In this document: positions 48,340 to 59,762 of the stretch, one piece after another | How positions within the stretch are numbered: the stretch's first letter is position 1 | Layout of the letters: each line of letters starts with the position of its first letter | NCBI GenBank assembly: GCA_009667805.1 | Contig: CM019065.1 | Span: forward strand, 155,792,333 to 155,856,332 | From: Leptobrachium leishanense | Taxonomy: Eukaryota; Chordata; Amphibia; Anura; Megophryidae | DNA length: 64,000 nucleotides | Reading direction: 5' to 3' | Position numbers and translations under genes: made by a program | Notes under the pieces: model-generated | What the model saw: only the letters and a program-made list of their open reading frames with translations | Databases searched by the model: none | Told to the model about the DNA's origin: nothing

Positions 48340-49620
48340 GAGCTGGGCTGGGGGCAGTATATCCATGAGCTGGGGGGCAGAGCTGGGGCAATATATCCAT
48401 GAGCTGGGGGCAGACCTGGGGCAATATATCCATGAGCTGGGGGCAGAGCTGGGGCAATATATCCATGAGCTGGGGGGCAGACCTGGGGCAATATATCCAT
48501 GAGCTGGGGGGGCAGATCTGGGCAATATATCCATGAGCTGGGGGGGCAGAGCTGGGGCAATATATCCATGAGCTGGGGGCAGAGCTGGGGCAATATATCC
48601 ATGAGCTGGGGGGGCAGAGCTGGGGCAATATATCCATGAGCTGGGGGGCAGAGCTGGGGCAATATATCCATGAGCTGGGGGGGCAGAGCTGGGGCAATAT
48701 ATCCATGAGCTGGGGGGCAGAGCTGGGGCAATATATCCATGAGCTGGGGGGCAGAGCTGGGGCAGTATATCCATGAGCTGGGGGGGCAAGCTGGGGCAGT
48801 ATATCCATGAGCTGGGGGGGGCAGAGCTGGGGCAGTATATTCATGAGCTGGGGGGGCAGAGCTGGGGCAGTATATCCATGATCTGGGGGGGCAGAGCTGG
48901 GGCAATATATCCATGAGCTGGGGCAGAGCTGGGCAATATAATCCATGAGCTGGGGGCAGAGCTGGGGCAGTATATCCATGAGCTGGTGGGCGAGCTGGGG
49001 CAGTAATATATCCATGAGCTGGGGCCTGGGGGCAGAGCTGGGGCAGTATATCCATGAGCTGGGGGGCAGAGCTGGGGCAGTATATCCATGAGCTGGGGGC
49101 AGAGCTGGGGCAGTATATCCATGTGCTGGGGCAGTATATCCATGAGCTGGGGCAGTATATCCATGAGCTGGGGCAGTATATCCATGTGCTGGGGCAGTAT
49201 ATCCATGAGCTGGGGCAGTATATCCATGTGCTGGGGCAGTATATCCATGAGCTGGGGCCTGGGGGCAGAGCTGGGGCAGTATATCCATGAGCTGGGGGCA
49301 GAGCTGGGGCAGTATATCCATGTGCTGGGGCAGTTATATCCATGAGCTGGGGCAGTATATCCATGAGCTGGGGCAGTATATCCATGTGCTGGGGCAGTAT
49401 ATCCATGTGTTGGGGCAGTATATCCATGAGCTGGGGGGCAGAGCTGGGGCAGTATATCCATGAGCTGGGCAGTATATCCATGTGTTGGGGCAGTATTTCC
49501 ATGAGCTGGGGGCAAAAATATCCATGTGTGAGCTGGGGCAATATATCCATGTGTGCCTGGGGGCAATATATCCATGTGTGGTCTTGGGGCAATATATGTC
49601 CATGTGAGCTGGGGGCAACT
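48340..49620. repeat. Minisatellite, cagtatatccatgagctggg units
   Basis: About 1.28 kb of units of about 21 and 32 bp alternate between the short form and a longer form with an added gggcagagctg. It is the opposite orientation of the 46030-46556 array. Unit order is mixed, with a run of short units at 49120-49250 and 49320-49420. Confidence 0.95.
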
Positions 49621-51164
49621 ACTATCTTTTTATTATTGCAGAAAAAAAAGGTAAAAATATGGATTTCTTTTTGGGGGGGTTGGGGGGCCCTTCATGGATT
49701 CTTGCACCGGGGCCCTCAGGTTTCTAGTTACGCCACTGAACCATGCTCTAGTGGACTTGGAGGTATGCTTGGGATCATTGTCCTGTTGAAAGGTCCAATG
49801 TCTCCCAAACCTCAGGTTGTGACGGACCTGCATCACATGGTCATCCAATATCTGCTGGTACTGAAGAGAATTCATGGTACCTTGCAACACGCTGAAGCTT
49901 CTGTACCTGCGGAAGCAAAACAGCCCAAAGCATGATTGACCCCCCCCCCCCCCGCCATGCTTCAGGCAACGTGTTCTTTTCTTCATAGGCCTTGTTCTTC
50001 CTCCTCCAAACATAGCGTTGATCCATGGGCCCAAACAGTTCTAATTTTGTTTCATCAGTCCACAGAACACTATCCCAAAACTTCTGTGGTTTGTCCACAT
50101 GACTTTTGGCATACTGCAGTCGACTCTTCTTATTCTTTGGAGACAGCAAGGGGGTGCGCCTGGGAGTTCTGGCATGGAGGCCTTCATTACGCAGTGTGCG
50201 CCGTATTGTCTGAGCTGAAACCTCAGTACCCACATCTGACAAATCTTTTCTCAGTTCCTCAGCAGTCACACGCGGACTTTTCTCCACTCTACGCTTCAGG
50301 TAGCGCACAGCAGTTGAAGTCAGCATCTTCTTTCTGCCACGACCAGGTAGCGTTTCAACAGTGCCCTTTGCCTTGAATTTGCGAATGATGCTTCCTATGG
50401 TCTCTCTTGGTATGTTTAACATCTTTGCAATCTTCTTATAGCCATTGCCCTTCCTGTGAAGAGTAATCACCTCTTCTCTTGTCTTCCTGGACCATTCTCT
50501 TGACTTCACCATGTTTGTAACCACACCAGTAAATGTCTAGAAGGAGCTGAGTATCACAGTCATTTTAAAGCTGCCTAATTGGTGCTTATTATGCTTTATT
50601 GCTGCTACGTGACATCCACAGGTGTTTTCAAATACCTGATTGAAAACACTTGAATGAACCTCTGTTCTTCAGAGTGGTAGTCTTTAAGGGGTTGAATAAT
50701 TGTGTCAATGAAGAATTCACAAGAAACATTTACTACTGTATTACAAAACCAATGATGTCATTTTAGTTGCATATGTTCTTTATGTACATCACACGGCTAT
50801 CGGCAACCAGATCACAAAGACTTCGCCTTCATGACTACGACAACTCTCTGTGCCGCTTCTGGAGCTGCCCACTCACACCCCTATATACCGTTTACTCGAT
50901 AGCAGGAAGAGCTGTTACCTGACAGCACTATACGCCAATTAGAAGACGCAGGAGATGGAGAATGTTGCTCCTGAACTGCATTGTGAATTGCTCGGGATTA
51001 CTCACATCAATCGAACTTGCTACCAGCTGAAACCACCCCATGGAACCTATACGCGACACAAGGGGACACACAGTGAGGAGCGTACAATAGTTGACCAGTG
51101 GATGTGGAAAGAGTAACGGTGGACAGTGTAGTTTACAGGTGGAGGGAATGATCCTAGACTCCCA

Positions 51165-51430
51165 GGATACAGGAACGGAAGACACAAATGATACTAGAAA
51201 AGGCAATAATAGAATAGGGAGCGGGGACACGGGAGGGATAGGGAGGGGGTGGGGAAGGAGGAGAGGAGAGAGGAAGGAGGAGAGGGGGAGGGAAGAGAGG
51301 GGAGAGACGAAGGATGGGGGGTGGGGAGGAGGAGAGGAGGGGAAGAGGAGGAGAAGGGAAGACGGAAAGGATAGGGGAGACATAGAGAAAGGGGGGGGAG
51401 AACAGAGGGGAAGGGGGGGAGGGTTCGAAA
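51165..51430 (+). repeat. Polypurine (GA-rich) tract
   Basis: About 265 bp almost purely of G and A on the plus strand, with many GGG and GGGG runs. It lies in the presumed 5' region of the L1. A pyrimidine-rich stretch follows at 52015-52260. Confidence 0.85.
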
Positions 51431-52290
51431 AGACCGTACAAACGCTGAGACGACGTCGTATGGCCCATGACATGCGACAATCTTGCGTCACATACGCCCG
51501 CTGAATTGTGAGCACTTGCCGGCGGAGACCATGGACTTCCACTCGGAATGGCTCCGGACCGACGATATGCAAGTAGAACACCTGAGACCTTGGTTGACTT
51601 TTTTATTATTGTGTGGGGGGGTGATATTGCTGGGAGGGAGAGGCGGAGAGAAAAGGTTTTGTTTTTGTTCTTGTCTCTCTTAAATTGGTATCTGTATCTG
51701 CTGACTGCGCATTATGGTGGAAAATGTATTATCACGCTCACTAGACCCCAGACTGGGATGGATCCTTGTTGATTTCCTTATGCAAAATGTATTACATACT
51801 CCATCATTCATGACCTTCTCCTTAACAACTCTAACCTGTTTTATTACCGTGCACATTTCTTCATGGTTCATTGTATTATGTTATAACGCAGGCGTGCGGC
51901 GATGGTTAGGAACTCCTTCTGGTGTATATCTCCTTATCGACTGACTATTACTAACCTGCTGGTTTTCACCCCCCAGAGATTTTGACGTCTCTGTTCCGGT
52001 GCGGGGGGCAGAGGTATACCCTCTCCTTCCTCTGACGTCTTTTGTCTCATATTTTTGCTTTCACTCTTTCGTTCTACGATCTCTCCTTCACTTCACTCTT
52101 CTCTATAATTCTTTGATCTCTCACTGATCTATAGTGCTATACTTCTTTCCTTTTCCTCCTACACTCCCCCTCTCTCCTCTCTTGATTTCCTTTTTCCTCT
52201 CTCTCTCCTTTCCCTCCTACCTTCCCACCCCCCTTACCACTTTCGTCTCTCTTCCCACCCACCCCCGGGACGGGCGGTCTGCGAGGAGAC

Positions 52291-55200
52291 TTGAGGATGT
52301 TCTCACTAAACAACTCCGCATGGTTTTCTTATAACGCACGAGGCCTTAACGTCCCTGAAAAGAGCACTAGACTACTCAGAGAACTCTATGCTCACCGCAC
52401 CTCTATTGCATTGCTCCAAGAAACACATTTCCGGGCCCACGACTGTCCTATCCTCCGTGACAAACACTTCCCCAATGGATACTTCAGCAACTACACCGAT
52501 TCGAAATCCAAGGGTGTGGCGATCCTATTGGCGCATGACATCCCCTTCTCCCAAACGGGATTACTCACTGACCCACAGGGTCGCTTCATCTTTCTTAAAG
52601 GCTCTATAGCGGGTACGACCTACACTTTTGCTTCCGTATATATATCTAACACACACCAACACAAATGCCTGGCCTCTATCCTACATCGACTCAACGCTTT
52701 CCAAGAGGGTATCCTGATTCTCGCTGGAGACTTTAACGTGTCCCTGGACCCTCGGATAGACACCTCAGCTGGCACCTCATCGGTTCCCCCTAACATTCTT
52801 AGACATATCAAGAGGTCCCTTCACACTCACCGATTAGTGGATGTTTGGCGTGCTTATCATGCTGCCGAGAGAGACTACACGTTTTACTCCGGGGTACATC
52901 AATCGTATTCTAGACTCGACCTCTTCTTTCTACCCCAGCATCACTTGGATCTGGTAACTGATACACATATTGCTACACAAACCTGGTCGGATCACGCCCC
53001 AGTGGTCATGTCCTTAACATCCCCTCTTTACCAACCACGAGAACGTAATTGGCGCCTCAACACGTCGCTGCTGACGGACCCGCTCCTCCGTGTTGAAATT
53101 GGCGAGACACTCAAACAGTACTTTGAAACCAATACAACACAGGATGTATCCCTACGATCAGGGGTATACTCATTGCGAAAGCGACGACCAAGAAACGGGA
53201 AAGGAGAGCCGAACTCACTTCTTTACTAGAGGAGATTGGAACTTTCGAAACCTCTCATAAAACTGATCATTCAGCAGAGACTTATCAACAACTTTTAGAT
53301 AGCAGGAAATGCCTTAATGATCTTTTACAAGCCGACGTTCGATTCTTGGCGGTTAAATCCCGGGCTTTTTTCGCTCTTCAAGAGAACAAGCCTGGTAGAT
53401 TGCTGGCAAAGCTTTTACGAAAACGTCAAGAAATATCTTACATACCACATATCAAACTACGAGACAATACCTTGACCACCCGACCTGATGAGATTCTACA
53501 GGAATTTGTGCGCTATTATTCTGACCTCTATAATGGCGGGGACGAGACCCGACCCCCGGACCTCATACCACGCCTCACTGAATTCCTGCGGGATAACATA
53601 ACTCGCCGCCTGTCGGAAACTCAAGCGTCGTCCTTAGATGATCCTATCCTCCCAGAGGAACTTGCGATGGCCCTTAAACACATTAAAAATAACAAATGTC
53701 CCGGACCGGATGGTTTTCCAGTGGAGTACTATAAGACCTTTCCACAAATCCTCTCAACACCTTTACTTTCATTATTTAACTCTTTACGAAACGGCTCTAA
53801 GCTCTCCCCTCACACATTATCGGCCAACATAGCGGTGATTCCTAAACCTGACAAAGATCTGACGGAATGTAAACACTATCGGCCCATATCACTACTGAAC
53901 TGCGACATTAAGATCCTGGCTAGGATTCTTTCAGATAGACTCAAAACTCTCCTACCAACATTAATAGGAGCAGACCAAGTAGGGTTTATTCCCGGAAGAG
54001 AAGCGAGGGTTGCTACAATCAGAGTACTAAATGCCGTTACGTTGTCTTCGGCAGCCGGACAGGGCCTTCTCCTTTTGTCTACTGACGCCGAGAAGGCCTT
54101 CGACAGGGTCAGCTGGCCTTTTCTTTTTCAAACCCTGGAGACTTTCGGACTCCCCTCACACTTTCTGACATGGATACGCTCCTTATACGACGCACCCTCG
54201 GCGCGAGTAAGGATTAACGGAGCTCTGTCGTCCTCTTTCCCCATCTCTAACGGGACCAGGCAAGGTTGCCCTCTGTCCCCTCTTCTTTTTACCCTGTTTC
54301 TAGAACCTTTTTTAGAGGCAATCCGTCGAGATGACAAAATTCACGGCATTCCGGGAGTTAGACGAATGCACAAGGTGTCAGCTTATGCGGACGATTTACT
54401 ATTCTTTCTCCCGAAACCGAAAAGCTCCATGCCTCATCTCTTAGACCACATCAGGACCTTCGGAGAATTATCCGGGTATAAATTTAATAACGACAAGTCT
54501 AATATACTAGGCATTCATATGTCCCCACTAGATGTCTCCTACGCTCGATCCAACTTTCCTTTTCAGTGGTGCCCATCCCGACTTAAATACCTGGGCATTT
54601 GGATCTCAAACACCCCGACTACTATGTATGAAAATAATTTCGGGAGGTTACTACGGGACTTAGCCTCGGATTTATCCTCCTGGACGCATCTTCCCATCTC
54701 GTGGTTAGGTAGAATAAGTGTGCTTAAAATGAACGTGATGCCTCGACTCCTTTACGTAATGCAAGCACTGCCCTCATCCTTACCTCGATCGTTTTTCAGG
54801 GAACTCGACACTATCTTCCTCTCCTTTATATGGCCTAAGGGCCGCCCGAGAGTCAAGATTCATTTGCTCCGCTGCCCACGGCTGGAAGGCGGCTTGGCAC
54901 TACCTGATATGAAATTATACTTTTATGCAGCGCAGCTGACACGAGTTCTGGATTGGATGCTGCAGGGGTCAGATAAACTTTGGCTGGATCTCGAGGAACG
55001 ACAGGCAGGCAGACCCCTCTGGACCGCCCCATGGTTGCCTGCGTGTCTTTTGAGACCAGAACTGCCTGCCTTTGGCCTGTACAGAGACACCCTTTTGATA
55101 TGGGGGAGGATCAGGGGACCATTTAACCTCTCACCCTCTTTATCACCCCTTATGCCTCTTCAACACAACCCAGAATTCAACCCGGGACTGAGGCCAAGCC

Positions 55201-56099
55201 TACACCACCGATTCACGGAGGGATCTCGACTGTTCTTGTTCCAGGTGCTCCAGAATGACGCGGTTCAGTTGCCTGGACCCACTGATGTTGATCACCATTT
55301 GTCCTTTGGTGACAATTTTGCTCTCTATCGGCTGCGACACTTTGTAAACTCTCTCCCGAGAGGCTTTCGCCCTCTGCGACGACTCACGCCCTTCGAAGAC
55401 TTTTGTAAACTTGCACTACCACCCTCTAAAAGCATCTCTACTATCTATGCCCTACTACAGAGACATGATGCTTCCCTGCCACCATTTTGCGGTCGTTGGG
55501 AGACACTACTGGAACTCGACTTTACACCGGAGGTATGGTCTAAGACGATATACCTCACACTATATGGTTCCCAGGCTTTTAAAATGATCGAAACTTCCTA
55601 CAAATTACTCACATTCTGGTACTACACATCCTCTCAAACTGTGCACTTCGCACTATCATACGACTCGATATGCTGGCGATGCGGGACGCAGACCGGCACG
55701 TACCTACACATCTGGTGGTCATGTGAGAAGATTACACCTTTCTGGAACATGGTGGCGGAAATAGTGATGGAAGTAACAGGTCTGGATTTACCTTTCACAC
55801 CGGCAGTGTATCTTCTTTTGCACTTACCGGGAACACGAAGAGAACTATGCAATTCAGTGATCCTCCACCTTATTCTGGCTGCCAGACGCTTAATACCAGC
55901 CCACTGGCGATCCCTAGGGATCCCATCACTCAGGGAGTGGGCGGAAACAATTGAAGCTATGAGAGCGGTTGAATACCTGGTAGTTCAACAAACTGAAGGG
56001 CAAAACCCTGCCCATATCCAGAAATGGTTCTATTGGGACAGATTTCGTGCATCATCCGCATTTCGCCAGAAAATAGAACATAACAATAATGCGGTGTGA
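52291..56099 (+). pseudogene. L1 ORF2 (endonuclease-RT), one frameshift
   Basis: The first frame (52291-53229) is an APE-type endonuclease with YNARGLN, LLQETHF, ILAGDFNVSLD, SRLDLFF and WSDHAPVV. The frame shifts near 53165-53220. The second part (53346-56099 and a little upstream) is reverse transcriptase with CPGPDGFPVEYYK, HYRPISLLNCDIKILARIL, TDAEKAFDRVSW, NGTRQGCPLSPLLFTLFLEP and the catalytic AYADDLLFF. The C-terminus has a Cys/His knuckle (CWRCGTQTGTYLHIWWSC). About 1270 residues in all with a single break suggests a young copy. Confidence 0.92.
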
Positions 56100-56401
56100 C
56101 GATATTGATGTCATACCATGGGGACCGACCGTTGAGAGTATTAGAGGCTCACGCAGCCACGGAAACCAGAACCCCTACTCTTATAAAAGATAACGGAATG
56201 GGAGGTAACACTCCTTGTCTCACATTTTCGGTCAAGGAGATATCACCGCCCTTGATCGCGGACTGCCCCTCCCCCCCATGCATATATGAGTCGTAACATC
56301 GACTCGAACGAACAAACACAAAGGGGAATAAGCCAGAGAATCGTCAAGTAGCAAGCCGGGTTGAAATACGTAATCAAGGTCCTCAGACAGAAATGGGTCG
56401 G

Positions 56402-56578
56402 TGTCACGTTCCCACGTTCCAACCCTGTCTCCCTGCCCTCTGTATTCCTTATGTCTGTGTTTCCATGTGTTTCCCTGTGCTGCTTTCCCTGACATGCAGC
56501 TCAGGGGTTAAGTTCATGGCTCGTTGAGCTTCTGCTGGTGATTATGTGATTATGGGCCTGATCCAGACGCGGTGACAG
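56402..56578 (+). repeat. 5' LTR, internally deleted
   Basis: The first 150 bp are nearly identical to the start of the 3' LTR. About 610 bp are then missing, including the TATA box. It ends ggtgaca. Confidence 0.75.
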
Positions 56579-57339
56579 TAGTGATGTCTGGTAAACTGCC
56601 AGTCAAATCAGTCCCAAGCTGTGTGTCAGCGGTACCCCTCCCAAGCTGTGTGTCAGCGGTACCCCTCCCAAGCTGTGTGCCAGCGGTACCCCTCCCAAGC
56701 TGTGTGCCAGCGGTGCCAGTCCCAAGCAGTGTGCCAGTACCAAGCTGTGTGCCAGCGGTGCCAGTCCCAAGCTGTGTGCCAGCGGTGCCAGTCCCAAGCT
56801 GTGTGCCAGTCCCAAGCTATGTACCAGCGGTGCCAGTCCCGAGCTGTGTGCCAGAGTCAAGCCGTGTGTCAGCAGTACCAGAGCTACATTGCAACACCAC
56901 TGTACCCATGCCCCACAGAGAGTCTGAGGTTTCCAACCCTCGTGGTAAGGCACAGGTAGGCGAGCCTACTCCCACTGTTGCCGTGTCGTGCGGGGTGGTC
57001 ACCAGTTCTAGACCTCGTTCTAGGAGAAGACGGGGAAAGGTGTCTAACCCTGGTCCCACTGATTCTGTGTCCAGTCTAACTGATGCCAAGATCCCCTACC
57101 CCGTCATGTCCCTGAGGGCTATGTGCAATCGCCCCTTGGACTGGTGTTCAGGAAGGACCACTGGGTTGCCATTCAAAGGAACCCTCATAGTCGGGGGCGT
57201 CTTGTGGAGGAGGATGACGACTCTGAATGGGACCTCAAAGGACTTTGGTGATTGGTGTTCGTAATCTGGTTTCCTGATTTTTGTCTGTCATGTTTGTTGT
57301 TTTAGGTGCCCTGAGGTCACCTTTTTTGGAGGGGGCTAC
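56579..57339 (+). other. LTR element interior with codon-repeat frame
   Basis: An open frame 56572-57264 contains about a dozen copies of SCV(S/P)AVP(L/V)P, from a DNA repeat of about 30 bp, then non-repetitive sequence (RSRRRRGKVSNPGPTDS). No protease, RT or integrase motif is present. 57321-57339 is a T-run followed by ggagggggctac, a likely polypurine primer. Whether a protein is made is unknown. Confidence 0.5.
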
Positions 57340-58132
57340 TGTCACGTTCCCACGTTCCAACCCTGTCTCCCTGCCCTCTGTATTCCTTATGTCTGTGTTT
57401 CCATGTGTTTCCCTGTGCTGCTTTCCCTGACATGCAGCTCAGGGGTTAAGTTCATGGCTCGTTGAGCTTCTGCTGGTGATTATGGGCTGATTACTCCCCT
57501 ATATAAAACCATGGGCCCATATCACCATGCTCTTGCATCCTGGTTCACTTCAGCCACAGATTTGTTCCTGAGAGCTCCCTGTTTTCCATCCTAGTTCTAT
57601 TTCAGTGTTTCCCCCCTTGTCTGAGTTTTATGTTCTGATTGACTTCCTGGTATTGACCCTCTGGCCTGGCTGACGGATTTTCTCTGGTGCTATATCCCCG
57701 CTTTGGCTCAAGGTATACGTTTTGGTTTTGACACCTGGCTTATTTATTGACCACTCTTCTGGATATCCCTAGCTGTCCTGTGCTTATCGTATTATATGTT
57801 GTGTGTCCCTGTAGACCAAGGCTTTAGTATATTGAAGTCCTGCCCTGCAAGTTGTTGAGTATATTCTCCTTCAGGTGTCTGTGTTTTCCCAGGACTCTGC
57901 ACGGCTACAAGGTAACCTTTTTTCTATTAGTGCAGATTCGGCCACTCTAAGGACCGATCTATCAGTATAGGGCTCCTTTGGTATTTAGCCGTGCAGAGGT
58001 CCCCAGTGTCTACTGTGGTTTATTTACTTTTCCTGATCGTTGTGTCACGCATCTCTGCGTATAGCGGCTTTTCCTCTTACCTGGGCCCTACTTGGCACAT
58101 GCCAGGTACCGCCATTGTGGCTGATCGTGACA
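57340..58132 (+). repeat. 3' LTR, 793 bp
   Basis: It starts TGTCACGTTCCC and ends CGTGACA. A TATA box (ctatataaaacc) lies near 57497, which would start transcription near 57527. Confidence 0.85.
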
Positions 58133-58254
58133 GTCGGTCCCATATGACCATAGGGCTTGGAATCATGATAAACCATCATTATTTGTGTTCTCTCCTCCTC
58201 AGGCACGAAGATTCTACCAGGAAGTTTTTCAAGTGGAGCAACACTTTGAACGGC

Positions 58255-58840
58255 TTAGATTCTCTCCAATAAAGTAGAAGACACAGCAATACTCGTGGTC
58301 CCCAAAATCCTCTCTTGAGGGATGATGGGACTCTGGTCAAACGTATGCTGTTCATAAGACTCGAACTGTCTAGACAAAGCGTCAGCTTTAGTGTTTTTCG
58401 AACCAGGATGATAGGTCAACAAGAAGTTGAAGCTGGACAAGAATAAAGACCACCTGGCCTGTCTAGCATTCAGACGCTTAGCATCTCCCATGTATACTAG
58501 ATTCTTATGGTCAGTTATAATAATCACAGGATCCTGGTGTGGGTCAAGGAGGAGAGACAGCATGATCCACCCTAGGAGTAGAGGAGGTACCATGAGAAGG
58601 TTTATGTACCTTACTACAACCAGACTTCCTGTCACGTATCTGATCATCAAGGGCTATACAGAAGTCTATAAGATCATCTAGCCCCTCAGGTAGTGACATA
58701 GGAGCCAACTCATGCATAATATTGTCTGCAATTCCTTCAAGGAAGGCGGTAATGAACACTTAATTCGGCCACTGCAGTTCAGCAGCCACAGTTTTAAACT
58801 CAATTGCATAATCTGCAACACGGCGGTTGCCCTGGGATAT
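58255..58840 (-). mobile_element. Ty3/gypsy fragment, gag joined to RNase H
   Basis: On the minus strand, 58840-58620 encodes Gag pieces (DYAIEFKTVAAELQWPN, ITAFLEGIADNIMHELAP, LPEGLDDLIDFCIALDDQIR). 58600-58270 encodes RNase H (ITDHKNLVYMGDAKRLNARQ, TYHPGSKNTKADALSRQ). Most of pol between them is missing, so this is an internally deleted remnant. Confidence 0.85.
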
Positions 58841-59099
58841 GTCTATGGGATTGTGTCACTCTAGACACAAGGGCAGAAAAATCTGCCAAATCCATATTTG
58901 GCCCTGACGTAATGTAACGAACTATATAGCGCTCACACTGAAGTAGCGTTGTTTGGATTATAGAGAGCAGATTTTTATGGGAACCAGAGACAGTGAAAAC
59001 AAAGCTATTCTCCCAAGCCAGGGAGAAGACACACAGTCTAGAATCACACTTAAGCTCCCCCCCCACACCTTTTATGGCAAATATCTTGCATATATGCTC

Positions 59100-59396
59100 T
59101 TTTGGAGGGCACTCTAAAAACCGAACTTTTGAGTCCCATTGAGTTCGGTTCGTGTTCGAGTTCGAACTCGAACTTTCAAAATTGTTCGAATGTGAACCGA
59201 ACACAGGGGTGTTCGGCTCATCCCTAATCCGAATCGCCGAAATGATCTGAATCGCCAAAATTATCCGAATCAGCGAATCGATCCGAATTACCGAATTGAA
59301 ATTATCCGAAACTAATGAAAAACTGTCCAAAATGATCCGAAACAAAAACCACCCAAAAAAACAAACGAAACGAAAATGTCATGCACATCCCTAGAA
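59100..59396. mobile_element. Two hAT-like terminal fragments
   Basis: A piece ending ttcggctcatcccta (59226) and another ending catgcacatcccta (59393) both look like TAGGGATG-type hAT ends. The interior is rich in ttcgaac and ccgaat repeats. Left ends were not identified. Confidence 0.45.
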
Positions 59397-59762
59397 GAAA
59401 ACAAAAGAGCAAAAGAGAAATAAGCAGCTCCAAAGAAACGTGTAAATTAAAATGCTGAGTAAGACTGGGGTGTTGCCACACATTAGTACGTCCGTGGTAG
59501 CAGAGAATCATGACCAATGAAGCCCCACACACGAAGTGCGGGCGCACAACGGACGTGGCAAACAGACGCAAGTAAACAAGAACGTCGATCAGCTAGGACG
59601 GACACACAGAGTGCGCTGCATCTGCATAGCGGCCTGTGTGCATGAGGAGGAGACGTCAGATGCTGCACATGTCTGGCCTACGTCACGTCCAGACTCCTAA
59701 AGTTTCCTGGTTTGCCTGGAGTGGTACTTGGAAGTTGCTGCAGACATACCTGGCACAGACAT

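Larger units (their letters stand above)
47989..49738. mobile_element. hAT-like element with palindrome and minisatellite
   Basis: The left end CAGTGGCGGAAGTACCAGGG and the complement of the right end CAGTGGCGTAACTAGAAACC are flanked by perfect 8-bp duplications AACCATGC (47981-47988 and 49739-49746) inside a Tc1 gene. The host frame reads through cleanly if it is removed. Inside are a GC palindrome (48134-48266) and a 1.3-kb minisatellite. No transposase. Confidence 0.92.
47834..50524 (-). pseudogene. Tc1 transposase, disrupted
   Basis: It starts MVTNMVKSREWSRKTREEVI at 50524, with the HTH, GRGRK linker and LWTDETKLELF (first Asp intact). After a frame change near 49945 comes FQQDNDPKHTSKSTRAW (second Asp). 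The hAT-like element interrupts here. Coding resumes at 47988 with [18 protein letters not shown] joined directly to KKAVAVRKPKNVTELEAF. The NPIENLW-type segment with the catalytic Glu is deleted in frame. Confidence 0.9.
47543..50700 (-). mobile_element. Tc1-like transposon split by a hAT-like element
   Basis: The left end CAGTTGTGTTCAAAATTATT follows TA. The matching right end is near 50690 (ggggttgaataattgtg) but is worn, so the border is approximate. The hAT-like insertion at 47989-49738 splits it; without it the element is about 1.4 kb. Confidence 0.85.
50800..56396 (+). mobile_element. L1-type LINE retrotransposon
   Basis: A plus-strand L1-clade element with a long GA-rich 5' region, an ORF2 at 52291-56099 and a 3' UTR ending where the LTR element is inserted. 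The 5' border is uncertain. I did not find a convincing ORF1. Confidence 0.8.
56402..58132 (+). mobile_element. Small LTR element with 5-bp duplication
   Basis: It is bounded by GTCGG at 56397-56401 and 58133-58137. It has an internally deleted 5' LTR, 761 bp of internal sequence without gag-pol, a polypurine tract and a full 3' LTR. The LTRs start TGTCACG and end GTGACA. It is a non-autonomous Ty3/gypsy-like derivative that inserted at the 3' side of the L1. Confidence 0.85.

Noticed and set aside
47928..49592. A 554-residue open frame on the minus strand (and several companions in the same region)
   Set aside because: It is the translation of the minisatellite in all frames (GYTAPALPPAH-type repeats) and crosses transposon borders. 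There is no start context and no conserved domain.
48340..49620. Minisatellite as a CRISPR-like array
   Set aside because: Units abut directly with no unique spacers, and the genome is vertebrate.
51091..51504. Gly/Arg/Glu-rich frame as L1 ORF1
   Set aside because: It is the translation of the polypurine tract and lacks RRM or coiled-coil features.
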